DNA of 64,000 nt from Gp1-AA122 sp036378535 (GCA_036378535.1 DASUWH010000045.1:124001-188000); one strand, 5' to 3'. Positions 17,659 through 26,162 are shown, counted from the stretch's first letter. Notes: generated by a model not told the origin, from the letters alone. Numbers and translations are program-made.

Positions 17659-19818
17659 TCAGCGCGCCCGCGCCAGCACTACGGTAATATCGTCGGGCTG
17701 TTCGTTCGCTCCGATCCAGTCGTAGACCGCGGTGCTGACGATTTCGCTGATACGCACCAGCGGCAGATGCTGATTTTCGAGAACTAAGTCGATCAGCCGC
17801 TGTTCGCCGAACTCGCCGAAATCATTCTCCGGCTCAGTCACGCCATCGCTATAGGCCAGGAAGATGTCGCCCGGCTTCAGCTGGACCGAGCCTTCGTCGA
17901 ACGCCTGGTTATCAAATAGGCCCACCACCATCCCGCCTGTTTCCAGCCGTGCAATCGATCCATTTTCTCCGATGATGATCGGGGGAAGATGTCCGCCATT
18001 GCTGTAGGAGAGCCTGCGCGACCTGCCGTCGTAAACACCCAGAAAGAGGGTCGCGTACTTCTCCGCCGGCGTGCTCTCGTACAACTGATGATTGAGCAGC
18101 GAAAGCAAAGCCGCCGGCGAGACGTCACTGCCCAGGTGTGCCGCTGCCATGATCAGCCCGCTGCCCGCTGCTGTGCCAACCGCCACTGGCGCTTGTGCGG
18201 GGATGGTTTCCAGGCTGTAAGCGCGCACCGCGGAGTGGATGGTGGCCATGAGCAGGGCTGCCGAGATTCCCTTCCCGCTGATATCGCCCACGGCCAGAGT
18301 CAGCTTATGCTCGCTCAGAGTCAGGAAGTCGTAGTAATCGCCGCTCACGGTGCGAGCCGGCCGGCAGAATCCATGCACTTCGAGCGATTCCAGCTGCGAG
18401 ATTTCCTTCGGGAAAAGCTGTGCCTGCACTTCCTGCGCGATCGCCAACTCATTTTCCAGCCGCTGTTTCTCTTTCTGCTCGGCCAACAACCGTTCCAGCG
18501 AAGCCGTCATCGAGTTGAAGGAAGATTCCAGCGCGGCCAACTGATCATTGGCCTTAACCGCGATGCGGTGCGAAAAATCTCCGCGGTTCACATCCTGCGT
18601 GGCGCGATAGAGATTGGCGATCGATCCCGTGATGGTGCGGGAGAGCCCGACCCCGATCAGCAACGCAGCCAGCTCAATCACGGCAAAGACAATGGCCATG
18701 GCCACCAGTACAAATTCCACCGCCGGCGCGAAATCTCCCAGGGCCGCGAAAAGCCGCGTGTACAACATCGACAAGCTTGTTTGCACGCTGACCGCCGCGG
18801 GGCTGTTTGTGTCCCCATTCTTCCAATCGACCACAAAGATGGAGGTTGCGAAGGTGACTTTACGATCCAATGCTCCTCTGGACGTAGGCACGCTTCCGGC
18901 GGTATAGGAGGGCAGCGGCGGCTGCTTGCCGGTCTCCAGAACGTAGTTGCCTCCAGACCGGCGCGGCTGGGCTCCTGAATTTCCCTGCTCCGAGCCGGCA
19001 GAGTCATCCAATTGTCGAACGCTGAAGCCCGACGTATACAGCGTGATCTCGCCAAGATCGGCAGCCAGCCGTTCCAACAGGCTCTGATCGAATGGTTCAC
19101 TGGAAATTACGGTGATGGTCGTCCCTTTCGAGTCAGCAATATCCACGCTCCGCAAATACAACCTGTCGTGGTCACGTACTACGTACTCGAATGGCGCCTT
19201 CAGGAATTTGGGCGCCTCTAGTGGCTCGGAGTGCGAGCCAGCCGGAACTATATTGACGACCATCCTGCCGCCGGCCCATGCAGTCACCTGCCGGTTCGAC
19301 CAATTTGTGTCGGTCTCTCTTAGGCCTTGTACTTCGGCCGTTTCCGATACTGACCCGCGTCCCACCTGGGCGATTAATTCATGAGTAATCGCAGAATTGG
19401 CGGCGTGCAGTATCTTCATCTCCGACTGCACCCCGCTGGTTACGATAAAGGTCGCGAATTGTCCCGCAAACAGATAAAAGGCGGTTACCGACAACGTCAG
19501 AAGCAGAATAACGGGAATGACCCCGATGAAAACGTAAGTGACGATCAGGCGATTCCGCAGCCGCCACAACAACTCTTTGCGCAGCCAGCGAAACCCAAGC
19601 CAGCTGAACAATACGAAAGCCAAAAAAGTGAGGAAGGTGACCCATCCGCCAAGTGTCGCACCGGAGGACAGGCGGGTGAGGAGTACCACCTTTTCGATGA
19701 TGAACAGAACCGCGTCCACGCCGAGCACGAAAAATGCGATTCTCACCAAGCGTGTTCGTGGTGGCCAGCCCAACTGGGTCAGCTTCACACGTACGGCGAG
19801 ATACGGATCCCTGGCCAT
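17659..19818 (-). CDS. Membrane SpoIIE/RsbU-type serine phosphatase with HAMP
   Basis: The 719-residue protein has three N-terminal membrane segments (about 25-47, 57-79, 92-118), a large extracytoplasmic region (about 120-365), another membrane segment (369-392), a HAMP domain (about 393-446), a short coiled coil (446-468) and a PP2C-like SpoIIE domain (about 485-718). Metal-binding motifs SGDYYDF (492-498) and GDISGKG (511-517) are intact. Such proteins dephosphorylate STAS-domain proteins in partner-switching pathways. No anti-sigma kinase or stand-alone STAS gene is adjacent, but the next gene on the strand ends in a STAS domain. A heptamer array starts 30 bp upstream of its ATG. Confidence 0.92.
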   Translation of the reverse strand: MARDPYLAVRVKLTQLGWPPRTRLVRIAFFVLGVDAVLFIIEKVVLLTRLSSGATLGGWVTFLTFLAFVLFSWLGFRWLRKELLWRLRNRLIVTYVFIGVIPVILLLTLSVTAFYLFAGQFATFIVTSGVQSEMKILHAANSAITHELIAQVGRGSVSETAEVQGLRETDTNWSNRQVTAWAGGRMVVNIVPAGSHSEPLEAPKFLKAPFEYVVRDHDRLYLRSVDIADSKGTTITVISSEPFDQSLLERLAADLGEITLYTSGFSVRQLDDSAGSEQGNSGAQPRRSGGNYVLETGKQPPLPSYTAGSVPTSRGALDRKVTFATSIFVVDWKNGDTNSPAAVSVQTSLSMLYTRLFAALGDFAPAVEFVLVAMAIVFAVIELAALLIGVGLSRTITGSIANLYRATQDVNRGDFSHRIAVKANDQLAALESSFNSMTASLERLLAEQKEKQRLENELAIAQEVQAQLFPKEISQLESLEVHGFCRPARTVSGDYYDFLTLSEHKLTLAVGDISGKGISAALLMATIHSAVRAYSLETIPAQAPVAVGTAAGSGLIMAAAHLGSDVSPAALLSLLNHQLYESTPAEKYATLFLGVYDGRSRRLSYSNGGHLPPIIIGENGSIARLETGGMVVGLFDNQAFDEGSVQLKPGDIFLAYSDGVTEPENDFGEFGEQRLIDLVLENQHLPLVRISEIVSTAVYDWIGANEQPDDITVVLARAR

Positions 19819-19847
19819 GGTGTTGTTATGAATTATAGAGGTAGTTG

Positions 19848-20079
19848 TCAGGTCTCAGGTCTCAGGTCTCAGGTCTCAGGTCTCAGGTCTCAGGTCTCAG
19901 GTCTCAGCCGAAGGCTCAGCCAGAACTGCAGGATCTACAACCCTGATTTGCGGGGTTTAGGCATCGCACGAAAATCATCCTGCCATAGCTGACAGCTGAT
20001 CTGATCGCCGATAGCCGATGCTTACAGCTTTAGCCTGAGACCTGAAGGCTGAGACCCGAGACCGGAGACCTGAGACCTG
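19848..20079. repeat. Heptamer array TCAGGTC with inverted partner
   Basis: Eight exact tandem copies of TCAGGTC (19848-19903) are followed by degenerate units. An inverted array of about 6.5 copies of CCTGAGA-type units lies at 20034-20079. The two arms could pair over about 45 bp. The section between them holds weaker heptads (AGCTGAT, CCGATAG). The unit lies between the divergent phosphatase and the secreted-protein gene at 20126, and no gene is visible in 19819-20125. Confidence 0.9.
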
Positions 20080-20125
20080 TTTTTCAAAACTGGTTTCCGC
20101 CCACTCTCTCATTTAAAATGCCGCC

Positions 20126-20863
20126 GTGCTCCCTAAAATCTTTGGATTTAGTCTGACGGCCGCGTGGCTGGCGCTAGCCACAGCGCAACAACCGCCTCAG
20201 GCCCCGCCCCAGGTAAAGGTCAATGTTCTGAACGTCTGCACGCCCTCGGCCGAGGAGCAGAAGGAGATCGCCGCAGCCTTGGCCAAGGTTCCAAAGCAGC
20301 CGGCATTCACCCCCGATTTCGAAGTAGCGCGTGGCCGTTCCACTCTGTCGGACAATGATGCGGTCCGAGCCGGCGAGAACACAACCATGTCCGGGGAACC
20401 CGTCACCGCTGCCTGGGTGCGGATGCGCCGTGATTTTTCTCCGAGCCTCAGCTTCAGCAATGTGCAATATTCGTTCAGCGCCGACGCCAAGGAGATGATT
20501 GAGACCCTCGTTCTGCACGTGCGCGATCCCAAGGACCTGGCGCAGTTGTCAGTGGAGGATAACGCTTCGGCCGTGACCAGCGCTGCCGCCATGCTCGGCA
20601 GCAGTACCCCCGTGAGCCGAATCCGACTGGAGCGCTTCGGCAAGTCCTCCATTGTTCTGGCCCGCTGCACAGCATCTCCGGGTGGACCCGCGCCCGACCA
20701 GAGTGCCTACGAGCCCCTTTTTCGCGATGCCTCTTCTGTGATGGATCGCTATCGAACCCTGCTGCAGGCGCGCCAGTCGGTTCCCGAAGAACTCGCCAAA
20801 GTGCGATCGGTTTCGACGAGAGTGAAGGCAAATTCCAAGCCTGCGGAACGGCCCAAAAAGTGA
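20126..20863 (+). CDS. Secreted hypothetical protein
   Basis: The 245-residue protein has a signal peptide (FGFSLTAAWLALATAQQ). The mature part carries no motif I recognise; it is mixed alpha/beta (VQYSFSADAKEMIETLVLHVRD) with a basic tail (NSKPAERPKK). The start is GTG; the nearby ATG at 20118 is out of frame. It is followed by trxB after 76 bp on the same strand. Confidence 0.72.
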   Translation: MLPKIFGFSLTAAWLALATAQQPPQAPPQVKVNVLNVCTPSAEEQKEIAAALAKVPKQPAFTPDFEVARGRSTLSDNDAVRAGENTTMSGEPVTAAWVRMRRDFSPSLSFSNVQYSFSADAKEMIETLVLHVRDPKDLAQLSVEDNASAVTSAAAMLGSSTPVSRIRLERFGKSSIVLARCTASPGGPAPDQSAYEPLFRDASSVMDRYRTLLQARQSVPEELAKVRSVSTRVKANSKPAERPKK

Positions 20864-20939
20864 GCCAGGACACAAGCATGGCCGCCAATACGGCAGGAAT
20901 CGAATTGGCGGGAACGCAATCTAATATTGATAGCTATCT

Positions 20940-21869
20940 ATGGACAACTCCATTCATAACGTAGTGATTATGGGTTCCGGGTGCGCAGGTCATACCGCTG
21001 CGCTCTACTCCGCCCGCGCCAATCTCAAGCCGCTGGTGCTGGAAGGGCACGAGCCCGGCGGTCAGCTTTCCCTGACCACCCTGGTGGAAAATTTTCCCGG
21101 CTTCCCCGATGGAATTCTGGGCCCGGAACTTGTCGAAAACATGCGTAAGCAGGCCATGCGCTTTGGCGCCGAGTATCGCCTCGGCCACGTCGATAAGGCA
21201 GACTTGAGCCAGCGCCCCTTCGTACTGACCTCAGGGGGTAAGACCATTAGAACCCAAACCCTGATCATTGCCAGTGGCGCTTCTGCGCGCTGGCTTGGAC
21301 TACCCCACGAGCAAGCGCTGATTGGACATGGCGTCTCGTCTTGTGCGACCTGCGATGGTTTCTTTTTCTCGGGCAAGGAGATTGCCGTGATTGGTGGCGG
21401 CGATTCTGCCATGGAAGAAGCGACTTTCCTGACCCGCTTCGCTACCAAGGTGACCCTGATCCACCGCCGCTCCGAATTCCGCGCCTCCAAGATCATGCTG
21501 GAACGGGCCCAGAAGAACGAAAAGGTCCAATTCCTCACCGACACGGTCGTCGACGATGTCCTGGACGTCTCGAAAAAAGAAGTCACTGCCCTGCGCCTTA
21601 GAAACGTCAAAACCGGCGAACAATGGGACTTTCCGACGAACGCTATGTTCCTGGGCATCGGACACATTCCCAACGCGAAGGTCTTCCAGGGCCAGTTAGA
21701 CATGGATCAGGATGGCTATCTGAAGACCAGCAACAATGTTTTCACCCGCGTCCCCGGCGTCTTCGCCTGCGGCGACGTGCAGGACCGCCGCTATCGCCAG
21801 GCCATCACAGCGGCCGGCAGCGGCTGCATGGCAGCCCTCGAAGTAGAGAAGTTTCTGGAAGAACATTGA
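20940..21869 (+). CDS. trxB: Thioredoxin reductase
   Basis: An FAD- and NADPH-dependent disulfide reductase of 309 residues, normal for the low-molecular-weight bacterial class. The FAD motif GSGCAG is at 12-17, the redox-active pair C135-A-T-C138 is in SSCATCDG, the NADPH motif GGGDSA is at 152-157, and the C-terminal FAD motif is GVFACGDVQD. It reduces thioredoxin in the cytoplasm. The third residue of the first motif region is Cys rather than the usual Pro/Ala, a minor oddity. Confidence 0.96.
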   Translation: MDNSIHNVVIMGSGCAGHTAALYSARANLKPLVLEGHEPGGQLSLTTLVENFPGFPDGILGPELVENMRKQAMRFGAEYRLGHVDKADLSQRPFVLTSGGKTIRTQTLIIASGASARWLGLPHEQALIGHGVSSCATCDGFFFSGKEIAVIGGGDSAMEEATFLTRFATKVTLIHRRSEFRASKIMLERAQKNEKVQFLTDTVVDDVLDVSKKEVTALRLRNVKTGEQWDFPTNAMFLGIGHIPNAKVFQGQLDMDQDGYLKTSNNVFTRVPGVFACGDVQDRRYRQAITAAGSGCMAALEVEKFLEEH

Positions 21870-22052
21870 GAACAACATCTATCACGGAGCCACAGAGAAC
21901 CAGCGCAATCGGCTTCAGTAGTTCGAGCAATGACCAACAAATCCAGATCTTCTGGCTTGCTCGGCGTCTCCGTGCCTGTGTGGTAGATCTTGTTTTTCTT
22001 TTGAATCTCCCCCAACCCATCCGGCGTCGAAGAGTTCTGAAAGGAACATCCG

Positions 22053-22319
22053 ATGACCTCCCAGAAAGCCTGCGGGCACGTACAACAAATCCGAAAAGTG
22101 ACGCCCAGCGGGAAGGGCTGCAAAGAATGTCTGCTGACGGGTGACACCTGGGTCCACTTGAGGCTTTGCCTGGAGTGCGGTCACGTGGGCTGCTGCGATT
22201 CCTCCAAGAACAAGCACGCGACCAAGCACTTTGACCAGACTCGCCACCCTATCATGCAATCCTTCGAACCCGGCGAAAACTGGCGCTGGTGCTACGTGGA
22301 CGAGATGTTCGTCTCTTGA
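22053..22319 (+). CDS. UBP-type zinc-finger protein
   Basis: An 88-residue protein made almost entirely of a ZnF-UBP fold. Ligand candidates are C7/H9, C23 and C26 (GKGCKEC), C39 and C42 (LCLECGHVGCCD) and the histidines in NKHATKHFDQTRHPI. The family in eukaryotes binds ubiquitin C-termini. Bacterial stand-alone versions are common but their ligand is unknown. AGGA precedes the ATG. It lies between trxB and proline dehydrogenase without an evident functional tie. Confidence 0.85.
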   Translation: MTSQKACGHVQQIRKVTPSGKGCKECLLTGDTWVHLRLCLECGHVGCCDSSKNKHATKHFDQTRHPIMQSFEPGENWRWCYVDEMFVS

Positions 22320-22419
22320 AAACCGGGCCTTGTGATGTGCGTCCTAGGCGGAAATCGGTCCGCCTGTGGTAAAAAAGAGAGTTCATGTTACGCACTCATA
22401 GTTGTCCGGAATATCGCCC

Positions 22420-23340
22420 GTGTTGAGGGCGCTGTTCATTTCACTGTCGGAAAGCCGCTCCCTGCGAGCGCTCGCCGAAAAATCCAGCATCGGCCGCCGC
22501 GTCTCCACCCGTTTCGTCGCGGGAACGGAAATCGAAGACGTTCTACGGGCCACCAAGCTCATCAATCAGAACAACGCCACCGTGTCCATCGACAATCTCG
22601 GTGAAAACGTCACCAATGCCGAGGAGGCCCGCGCCAGTGCCCGGCTTTACCACGGCTTGCTCGATGCCATCTCCAGCCGCGGCTTGCAAGCCAATATAAG
22701 CCTGAAGCTCACGCACATGGGGCTCGACGTGGATGAAGCCTTGGCTCACGAGCTGGTCAGCGGCCTGGTCGCTAAGGCAGCGTCCCTGAAAAGCTTCGTC
22801 CGCGTGGACATGGAAGGCTCGCCCTACACCCAGCGCACGCTCGACTTTGTCCACCAACTCCATCGCACTCCTGGCAATCAGGGAGCGGTGGGGACCGTCA
22901 TTCAGTCGTATCTTTATCGCAGCGAAAAGGATGTAAACGATCTGCTGGCTGCCGGAATTCGTATCCGCCTCTGCAAAGGCGCCTACAAGGAACCGGCCGA
23001 CATCGCCTTCCAGAAAAAATCGGATGTGGACGCCAACTACATCAAGCTGATGAAAACGCTGATGACCAGCGGCATCTATCATGGCCTGGCCACGCACGAC
23101 GAGCGCATCATCAACGAAGCCAAAGCATTCGCTACGCGGGAAAAAATTTCTCCCGATGCTTTTGAATTCCAGATGCTGCACGGCATCCGCCGCGACCTGC
23201 AGCAGCAACTGGTCCGCCAAGGCTGGAGAATGCGAGTCTACATCCCGTTCGGGACGGAGTGGTATCCCTACTTCATGCGCCGCCTGGCCGAGCGCCCGGC
23301 CAACGTCTTCTTCATTGCCCGGAACCTTTTTCGAGCGTGA
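22420..23340 (+). CDS. Proline dehydrogenase, monofunctional
   Basis: A FAD-dependent (beta/alpha)8 enzyme oxidising L-proline to pyrroline-5-carboxylate, first step of proline catabolism. About 306 residues match stand-alone bacterial PRODH. Visible family motifs include FVAGT near the N-terminus, SLKLTHMGLD, the strand with RVDMEGSPYTQ, RLCKGAYKEP, ATHDERII, FEFQMLHGIR and RVYIPFGTEWYPYFMRRLAERP, which bind flavin and substrate. GTG 22420 is chosen because homologs start near LRALF; TTG 22402, six codons upstream, is possible. No P5C dehydrogenase gene is nearby. Confidence 0.93.
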   Translation: MLRALFISLSESRSLRALAEKSSIGRRVSTRFVAGTEIEDVLRATKLINQNNATVSIDNLGENVTNAEEARASARLYHGLLDAISSRGLQANISLKLTHMGLDVDEALAHELVSGLVAKAASLKSFVRVDMEGSPYTQRTLDFVHQLHRTPGNQGAVGTVIQSYLYRSEKDVNDLLAAGIRIRLCKGAYKEPADIAFQKKSDVDANYIKLMKTLMTSGIYHGLATHDERIINEAKAFATREKISPDAFEFQMLHGIRRDLQQQLVRQGWRMRVYIPFGTEWYPYFMRRLAERPANVFFIARNLFRA

Positions 23341-23350
23341 CCAGACCAGT

Positions 23351-23466
23351 GCCGAGCTTGCGCTCGGCAGGACAGGTGGGGGCACCTGGGCCTACGCGCC
23401 CATCACGTAGGCCCAGTTCACGTAGGCCCAGACGCCCTCGTCTGGGCAGGCGAGCAAAGCTCGCCT
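23351..23466. repeat. Hairpin plus double-hairpin repeat, copy 2
   Basis: First a perfect hairpin GCCGAGC-TTGC-GCTCGGC (23351-23368) lies 10 bp after the proline dehydrogenase stop. The double-hairpin unit follows: GCCCAGACG-CCCT-CGTCTGGGC (23426-23447) and AGGCGAGC-AAA-GCTCGCCT (23448-23466). It is the same as at 8283-8323 except for the second loop. It lies between convergent genes. Confidence 0.8.
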
Positions 23467-23525
23467 ATTTTTGCGTGCGAATGCCAATCCAGGGGTAATG
23501 TCTAAATGCTATTTTCTGACCGCTG

Positions 23526-24326
23526 CTACCTCGGTTCGTCGCCCGAGTTGGCGGGCGCCAACGGCAGTTGGGTAATCCCGTTCAGCATATTCCGCTCTTG
23601 AGGGGTAAACATATTTCGATAGCGAGGAGAATTAAGCATCTCCTGGCGCTGGTCCGGCGGCATCTGGCGCAGATCTCGAATCGCATTCTCAACCATGTCG
23701 CGCCGTCCCGGAGGAAGCTTCTGCATGTTCTGGTAGAGCCCGCGAGCCGTCTGTTTCTGCTGGGGCGTCAGGTGTTCCCACGTATCCATCCGGTTCAGGA
23801 TGCGGTTCTGCTGCTGGGGCGGCAGACTGCTGAACCGGTCTAGACGTTGCCGCAACTCTTGCTGGCGCTGCGGAGGCAATTTGCGGAACTGGGGATCGCT
23901 CTGGAGCGCCCTTTCCTGTTGATCGCGGGGAACGTTGCGGTACTGACCCAGCCAGTTGCCCGTGTGCCCGGGGCGAGGCACGCTCTCGGGCGGGCGAGGC
24001 ACAGTTCGTGCTTCGGGCTGGGGCAGGTAACGGGGTTCTTGCGGCCGAGAATTGTAGCGTGGCTCCGTACGCGGCGTTTCCCGCGGTTCCATACGCGGTG
24101 CCTGCCGCGGTTCGGGAGCACGTTGATACGCCGGCCGCTGGCCCTGATTCTCGTACCGCCGACTTGGTTCTGGCCGAGGCGCCGGGCGCTCCTGCCGGGG
24201 TGGCGCTTGCCGGATTTCTCGCTGCCCGCCTCCGGGGTGGTGCTGCGCCTGGAGAAAAGGCGTGCTGGCGACCAGCAGCGCGCCAGTCAGCAGCAACCAG
24301 TTCCGCTTTGTCCTCCCCCCAGACAT
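23526..24326 (-). CDS. Secreted DUF3106 protein
   Basis: The 266-residue protein has a signal peptide (WLLLTGALLVASTPFLQAQ), then a Pro/Arg/Gln-rich low-complexity region of about 100 residues and a C-terminal DUF3106-type helical repeat. The repeat has alternating L(S/T)PQQ segments (SSLPPQQQNRILNRMDTWEHL, cut by positions about 165-250, and MPPDQRQEML). It is third in an operon with the ECF sigma and its anti-sigma factor, 22 bp after the latter, with SD AAGGTGG. A periplasmic partner or output of that regulon is a reasonable inference. Confidence 0.83.
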   Translation of the reverse strand: MSGGRTKRNWLLLTGALLVASTPFLQAQHHPGGGQREIRQAPPRQERPAPRPEPSRRYENQGQRPAYQRAPEPRQAPRMEPRETPRTEPRYNSRPQEPRYLPQPEARTVPRPPESVPRPGHTGNWLGQYRNVPRDQQERALQSDPQFRKLPPQRQQELRQRLDRFSSLPPQQQNRILNRMDTWEHLTPQQKQTARGLYQNMQKLPPGRRDMVENAIRDLRQMPPDQRQEMLNSPRYRNMFTPQERNMLNGITQLPLAPANSGDEPR

Positions 24327-24348
24327 TTTCCACCTTCGCCAGACTACG

Positions 24349-24834
24349 TTATGGATTTTCGTTCACATCCTGCTGCACAGTCAGATCATCGAGCACATCA
24401 AAATCGGAGAACATGTCATGATTCTTGTCCAAAGCCTGCAGGTCCCCGACCGGCGTGCCCGGCTGTGCCGGAACATACATGGGAGCTTCCGCCACCTGCT
24501 CGTGCCCAAAATCACCCCGGAACCAGATCACACTGCCCGCCAGCAACACGGTAGCCGCCACGGCCAGCGCCGGCTTGCGGATCCAGGCCCAGAATCCAGG
24601 GGCTGCCGCTTCCTTCGCCTTCTCCTCGCGCATCCGCGCCTGCAGACGCGTGTCGAAGTAAGGCGAGACCTCCGGCGCCTGCCACTCATCCAGCAGCGCC
24701 ATGGTCTTGCGTATCTCTTCCATTTTCCCCGCACAATCAGCGCAGGTACGGAGATGCTCTCCGGCTTCCGCAGAAGCCTCGGCCAGTCCGAGAGCCATAT
24801 CCGGCATCAGTTCGCGAATATCCTTGCACTTCAT
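24349..24834 (-). CDS. Membrane anti-sigma factor with zinc-finger (ZAS) domain
   Basis: The 161-residue protein has the anti-sigma zinc site C3...H27-x3-C31-x2-C34 at its N-terminus, one membrane segment (about 88-105, ALAVAATVLLAGSVIWF) and a short acidic extracytoplasmic tail. The ZAS domain should bind and hold the sigma factor encoded immediately upstream. ATG 24834 is chosen: AGGA lies about 9 nt upstream, and it starts 11 nt after the sigma stop. A TTG at 24849 would give a 3-bp overlap. Confidence 0.9.
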   Translation of the reverse strand: MKCKDIRELMPDMALGLAEASAEAGEHLRTCADCAGKMEEIRKTMALLDEWQAPEVSPYFDTRLQARMREEKAKEAAAPGFWAWIRKPALAVAATVLLAGSVIWFRGDFGHEQVAEAPMYVPAQPGTPVGDLQALDKNHDMFSDFDVLDDLTVQQDVNENP

Positions 24835-24845
24835 GACACTATTCC

Positions 24846-25598
24846 TCAAACAAATTCCTTCAGCTGCTCCCGCAAGCTTTCATACGCGCGGAACAGCAGA
24901 GACTTGGTGGCAGATTCACTTAACTTCAATACATCGGCGATCTGGCGATAATCCATCTGCTGATATTTGTGCATGAGCACCGCCATGCGCTGGCGCTCGG
25001 GCAATTGCTGCACTTTGTTCCGGATGGCCTGCAACCGCTCCCGGCGAAGCAGGTTCTCTTCCACCGAAAGCGAGTTGTCCGGCACATCCATGGTGGTCCC
25101 GGATTCCTGATCCGGCTCATCCAGGCTGACTGTGTTCTCTGGCCGCTCATGCCGTGTGTCGCGAGCATGATTAACCGCCAGATTGGTCGCGATCCGATAT
25201 AGCCACGTCGTAAACTTCGCGCTCGGCTCGTATCCGGCTCGGGACCGGTAAACTCTGAGAAAAACTTCCTGCGCCAGGTCTTCGGCCACCGCCGCGTTGC
25301 GAGTCATGCGATACATGAAACTCATCATCGCCCGGCGGTATTTCTGGACCAGGTAGTCGAAGGCCGAATCGTCGCCCGCTTTGACACGCAACATGACTTG
25401 CGCGTCATCATTGGCGTCGACCGTAGTCGGCACCTGACCAGCCAGGGCAAGGAGCCCGCGATCTAGGGCTACACTGCTCACACCTGTATCAACCCCATGG
25501 GGGACGGAAAGTTGCGCATCCAGAGCCTCTTCCCGAGTTGCGGAAGTCCTTTCCCTGCTATCAGGTACGGACGATTCCGGGATGGCAGGCTTCTTCAT
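24846..25598 (-). CDS. ECF RNA polymerase sigma factor
   Basis: The 250-residue sigma-70 family factor has region 2 at about 75-145 (YLVQKYRRAMMSFMYRMTRN and AEDLAQEVFLRVYR) and region 4 at about 190-245 (LPERQRMAVLMHKYQQMDY then the helix-turn-helix IADVLKLSESATKSLLFRA). It has an unusual N-terminal extension of about 65 residues before region 2. Region 3 is absent, as in ECF factors. The operon continues with a ZAS anti-sigma factor and a DUF3106 protein, so it is probably an envelope-stress circuit of the RpoE kind. Confidence 0.93.
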   Translation of the reverse strand: MKKPAIPESSVPDSRERTSATREEALDAQLSVPHGVDTGVSSVALDRGLLALAGQVPTTVDANDDAQVMLRVKAGDDSAFDYLVQKYRRAMMSFMYRMTRNAAVAEDLAQEVFLRVYRSRAGYEPSAKFTTWLYRIATNLAVNHARDTRHERPENTVSLDEPDQESGTTMDVPDNSLSVEENLLRRERLQAIRNKVQQLPERQRMAVLMHKYQQMDYRQIADVLKLSESATKSLLFRAYESLREQLKEFV

Positions 25599-25684
25599 GA
25601 GGCAGTACTTCGGTAACAGCTACTCTCGGCGCCTGGAAACAGGCTAGCACGGTCGGGAAGGTGGGGATAGAGGTGATCGGGAAA

Positions 25685-25915
25685 TGGTGGGCACTGCAGG
25701 ACTCGAACTTGAGCCGTCTTGCGGGCGTGAGTCTGAGCAACGCGAAGACGGGAGCCCGCAGGCGAAATCCTGAGCGCAGGCGAAGGACCGGAACCTTAAA
25801 TGGTGGGCACTGCAGGACTCGAACTTGAGCCGTTTTGCGGGCGTGAGTCTGAGCAACGCGAAGACGGGAGCCCGCAGGCGAAATCCTGAGCGGAGCGAAG
25901 GACCGGAACCTCAAA
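25685..25915 (-). repeat. Two tandem copies of the tRNA-Val 3' end with spacer
   Basis: Downstream of tRNA-Val (minus strand) a unit of about 117 bp is repeated twice. Each carries an exact or near-exact copy of the T-arm and acceptor 3' strand including CCA (TTCGAGTCCTGCAGTGCCCA, in plus orientation near 25685 and 25802). An 80-90 bp GC-rich spacer separates them, nearly identical between copies. The 5' half of the tRNA is missing, so these are not functional tRNAs. Confidence 0.88.
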
Positions 25916-25992
25916 TGGTGGGCACTGCAGGACTCGAACCTGCGACCTCGTGCGTGTGAAGCACGCGCTCTAACCAACTGAGCTAAGCGCCC
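25916..25992 (-). tRNA. tRNA-Val (anticodon CAC)
   Basis: A 77-nt cloverleaf with CCA encoded. The acceptor stem is GGGCGCT paired with AGTGCCC (one G-U). The D arm contains GCTC/GAGC. The anticodon stem CGTGC/GCACG encloses TTCACAC, anticodon CAC. The T arm is GCAGG-TTCGAGT-CCTGC. It reads GUG valine codons. Its 3' end is duplicated twice downstream. Confidence 0.95.
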
Positions 25993-26026
25993 TCGCCGGG
26001 GAACTCATTCATTTTAGCAAACACGC

Positions 26027-26097
26027 CCTGTCATCCCGACCGGAGACTATGGATTGCATCGCAATCCATAGGCGGAGTGGAGGGACCTTGTGTTTCG
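26027..26097 (+). repeat. TGTCATCCCGA element with TATGGATTGC hairpin
   Basis: Opens CCTGTCATCCCGACCGGAG and closes GGAGTGGAGGGACCTTGTGTTT. Its centre is a 10-bp stem TATGGATTGC-ATC-GCAATCCATA whose sequence is unlike other copies. It lies between tRNA-Val and the gene at 26163. Confidence 0.85.
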
Positions 26098-26162
26098 CTT
26101 CTAAACCCATCTCACAGCCTCGCAAGGCACGGCTGTGGGACTCGTGCTAGGATTCTTCTGCT

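Noticed and set aside
25561..25977. Minus-strand frames of 70-138 residues over the tRNA-Val region
   Set aside because: They translate tRNA and its 3' copies (RRFESCSAHH phrases) and run across a functional tRNA.
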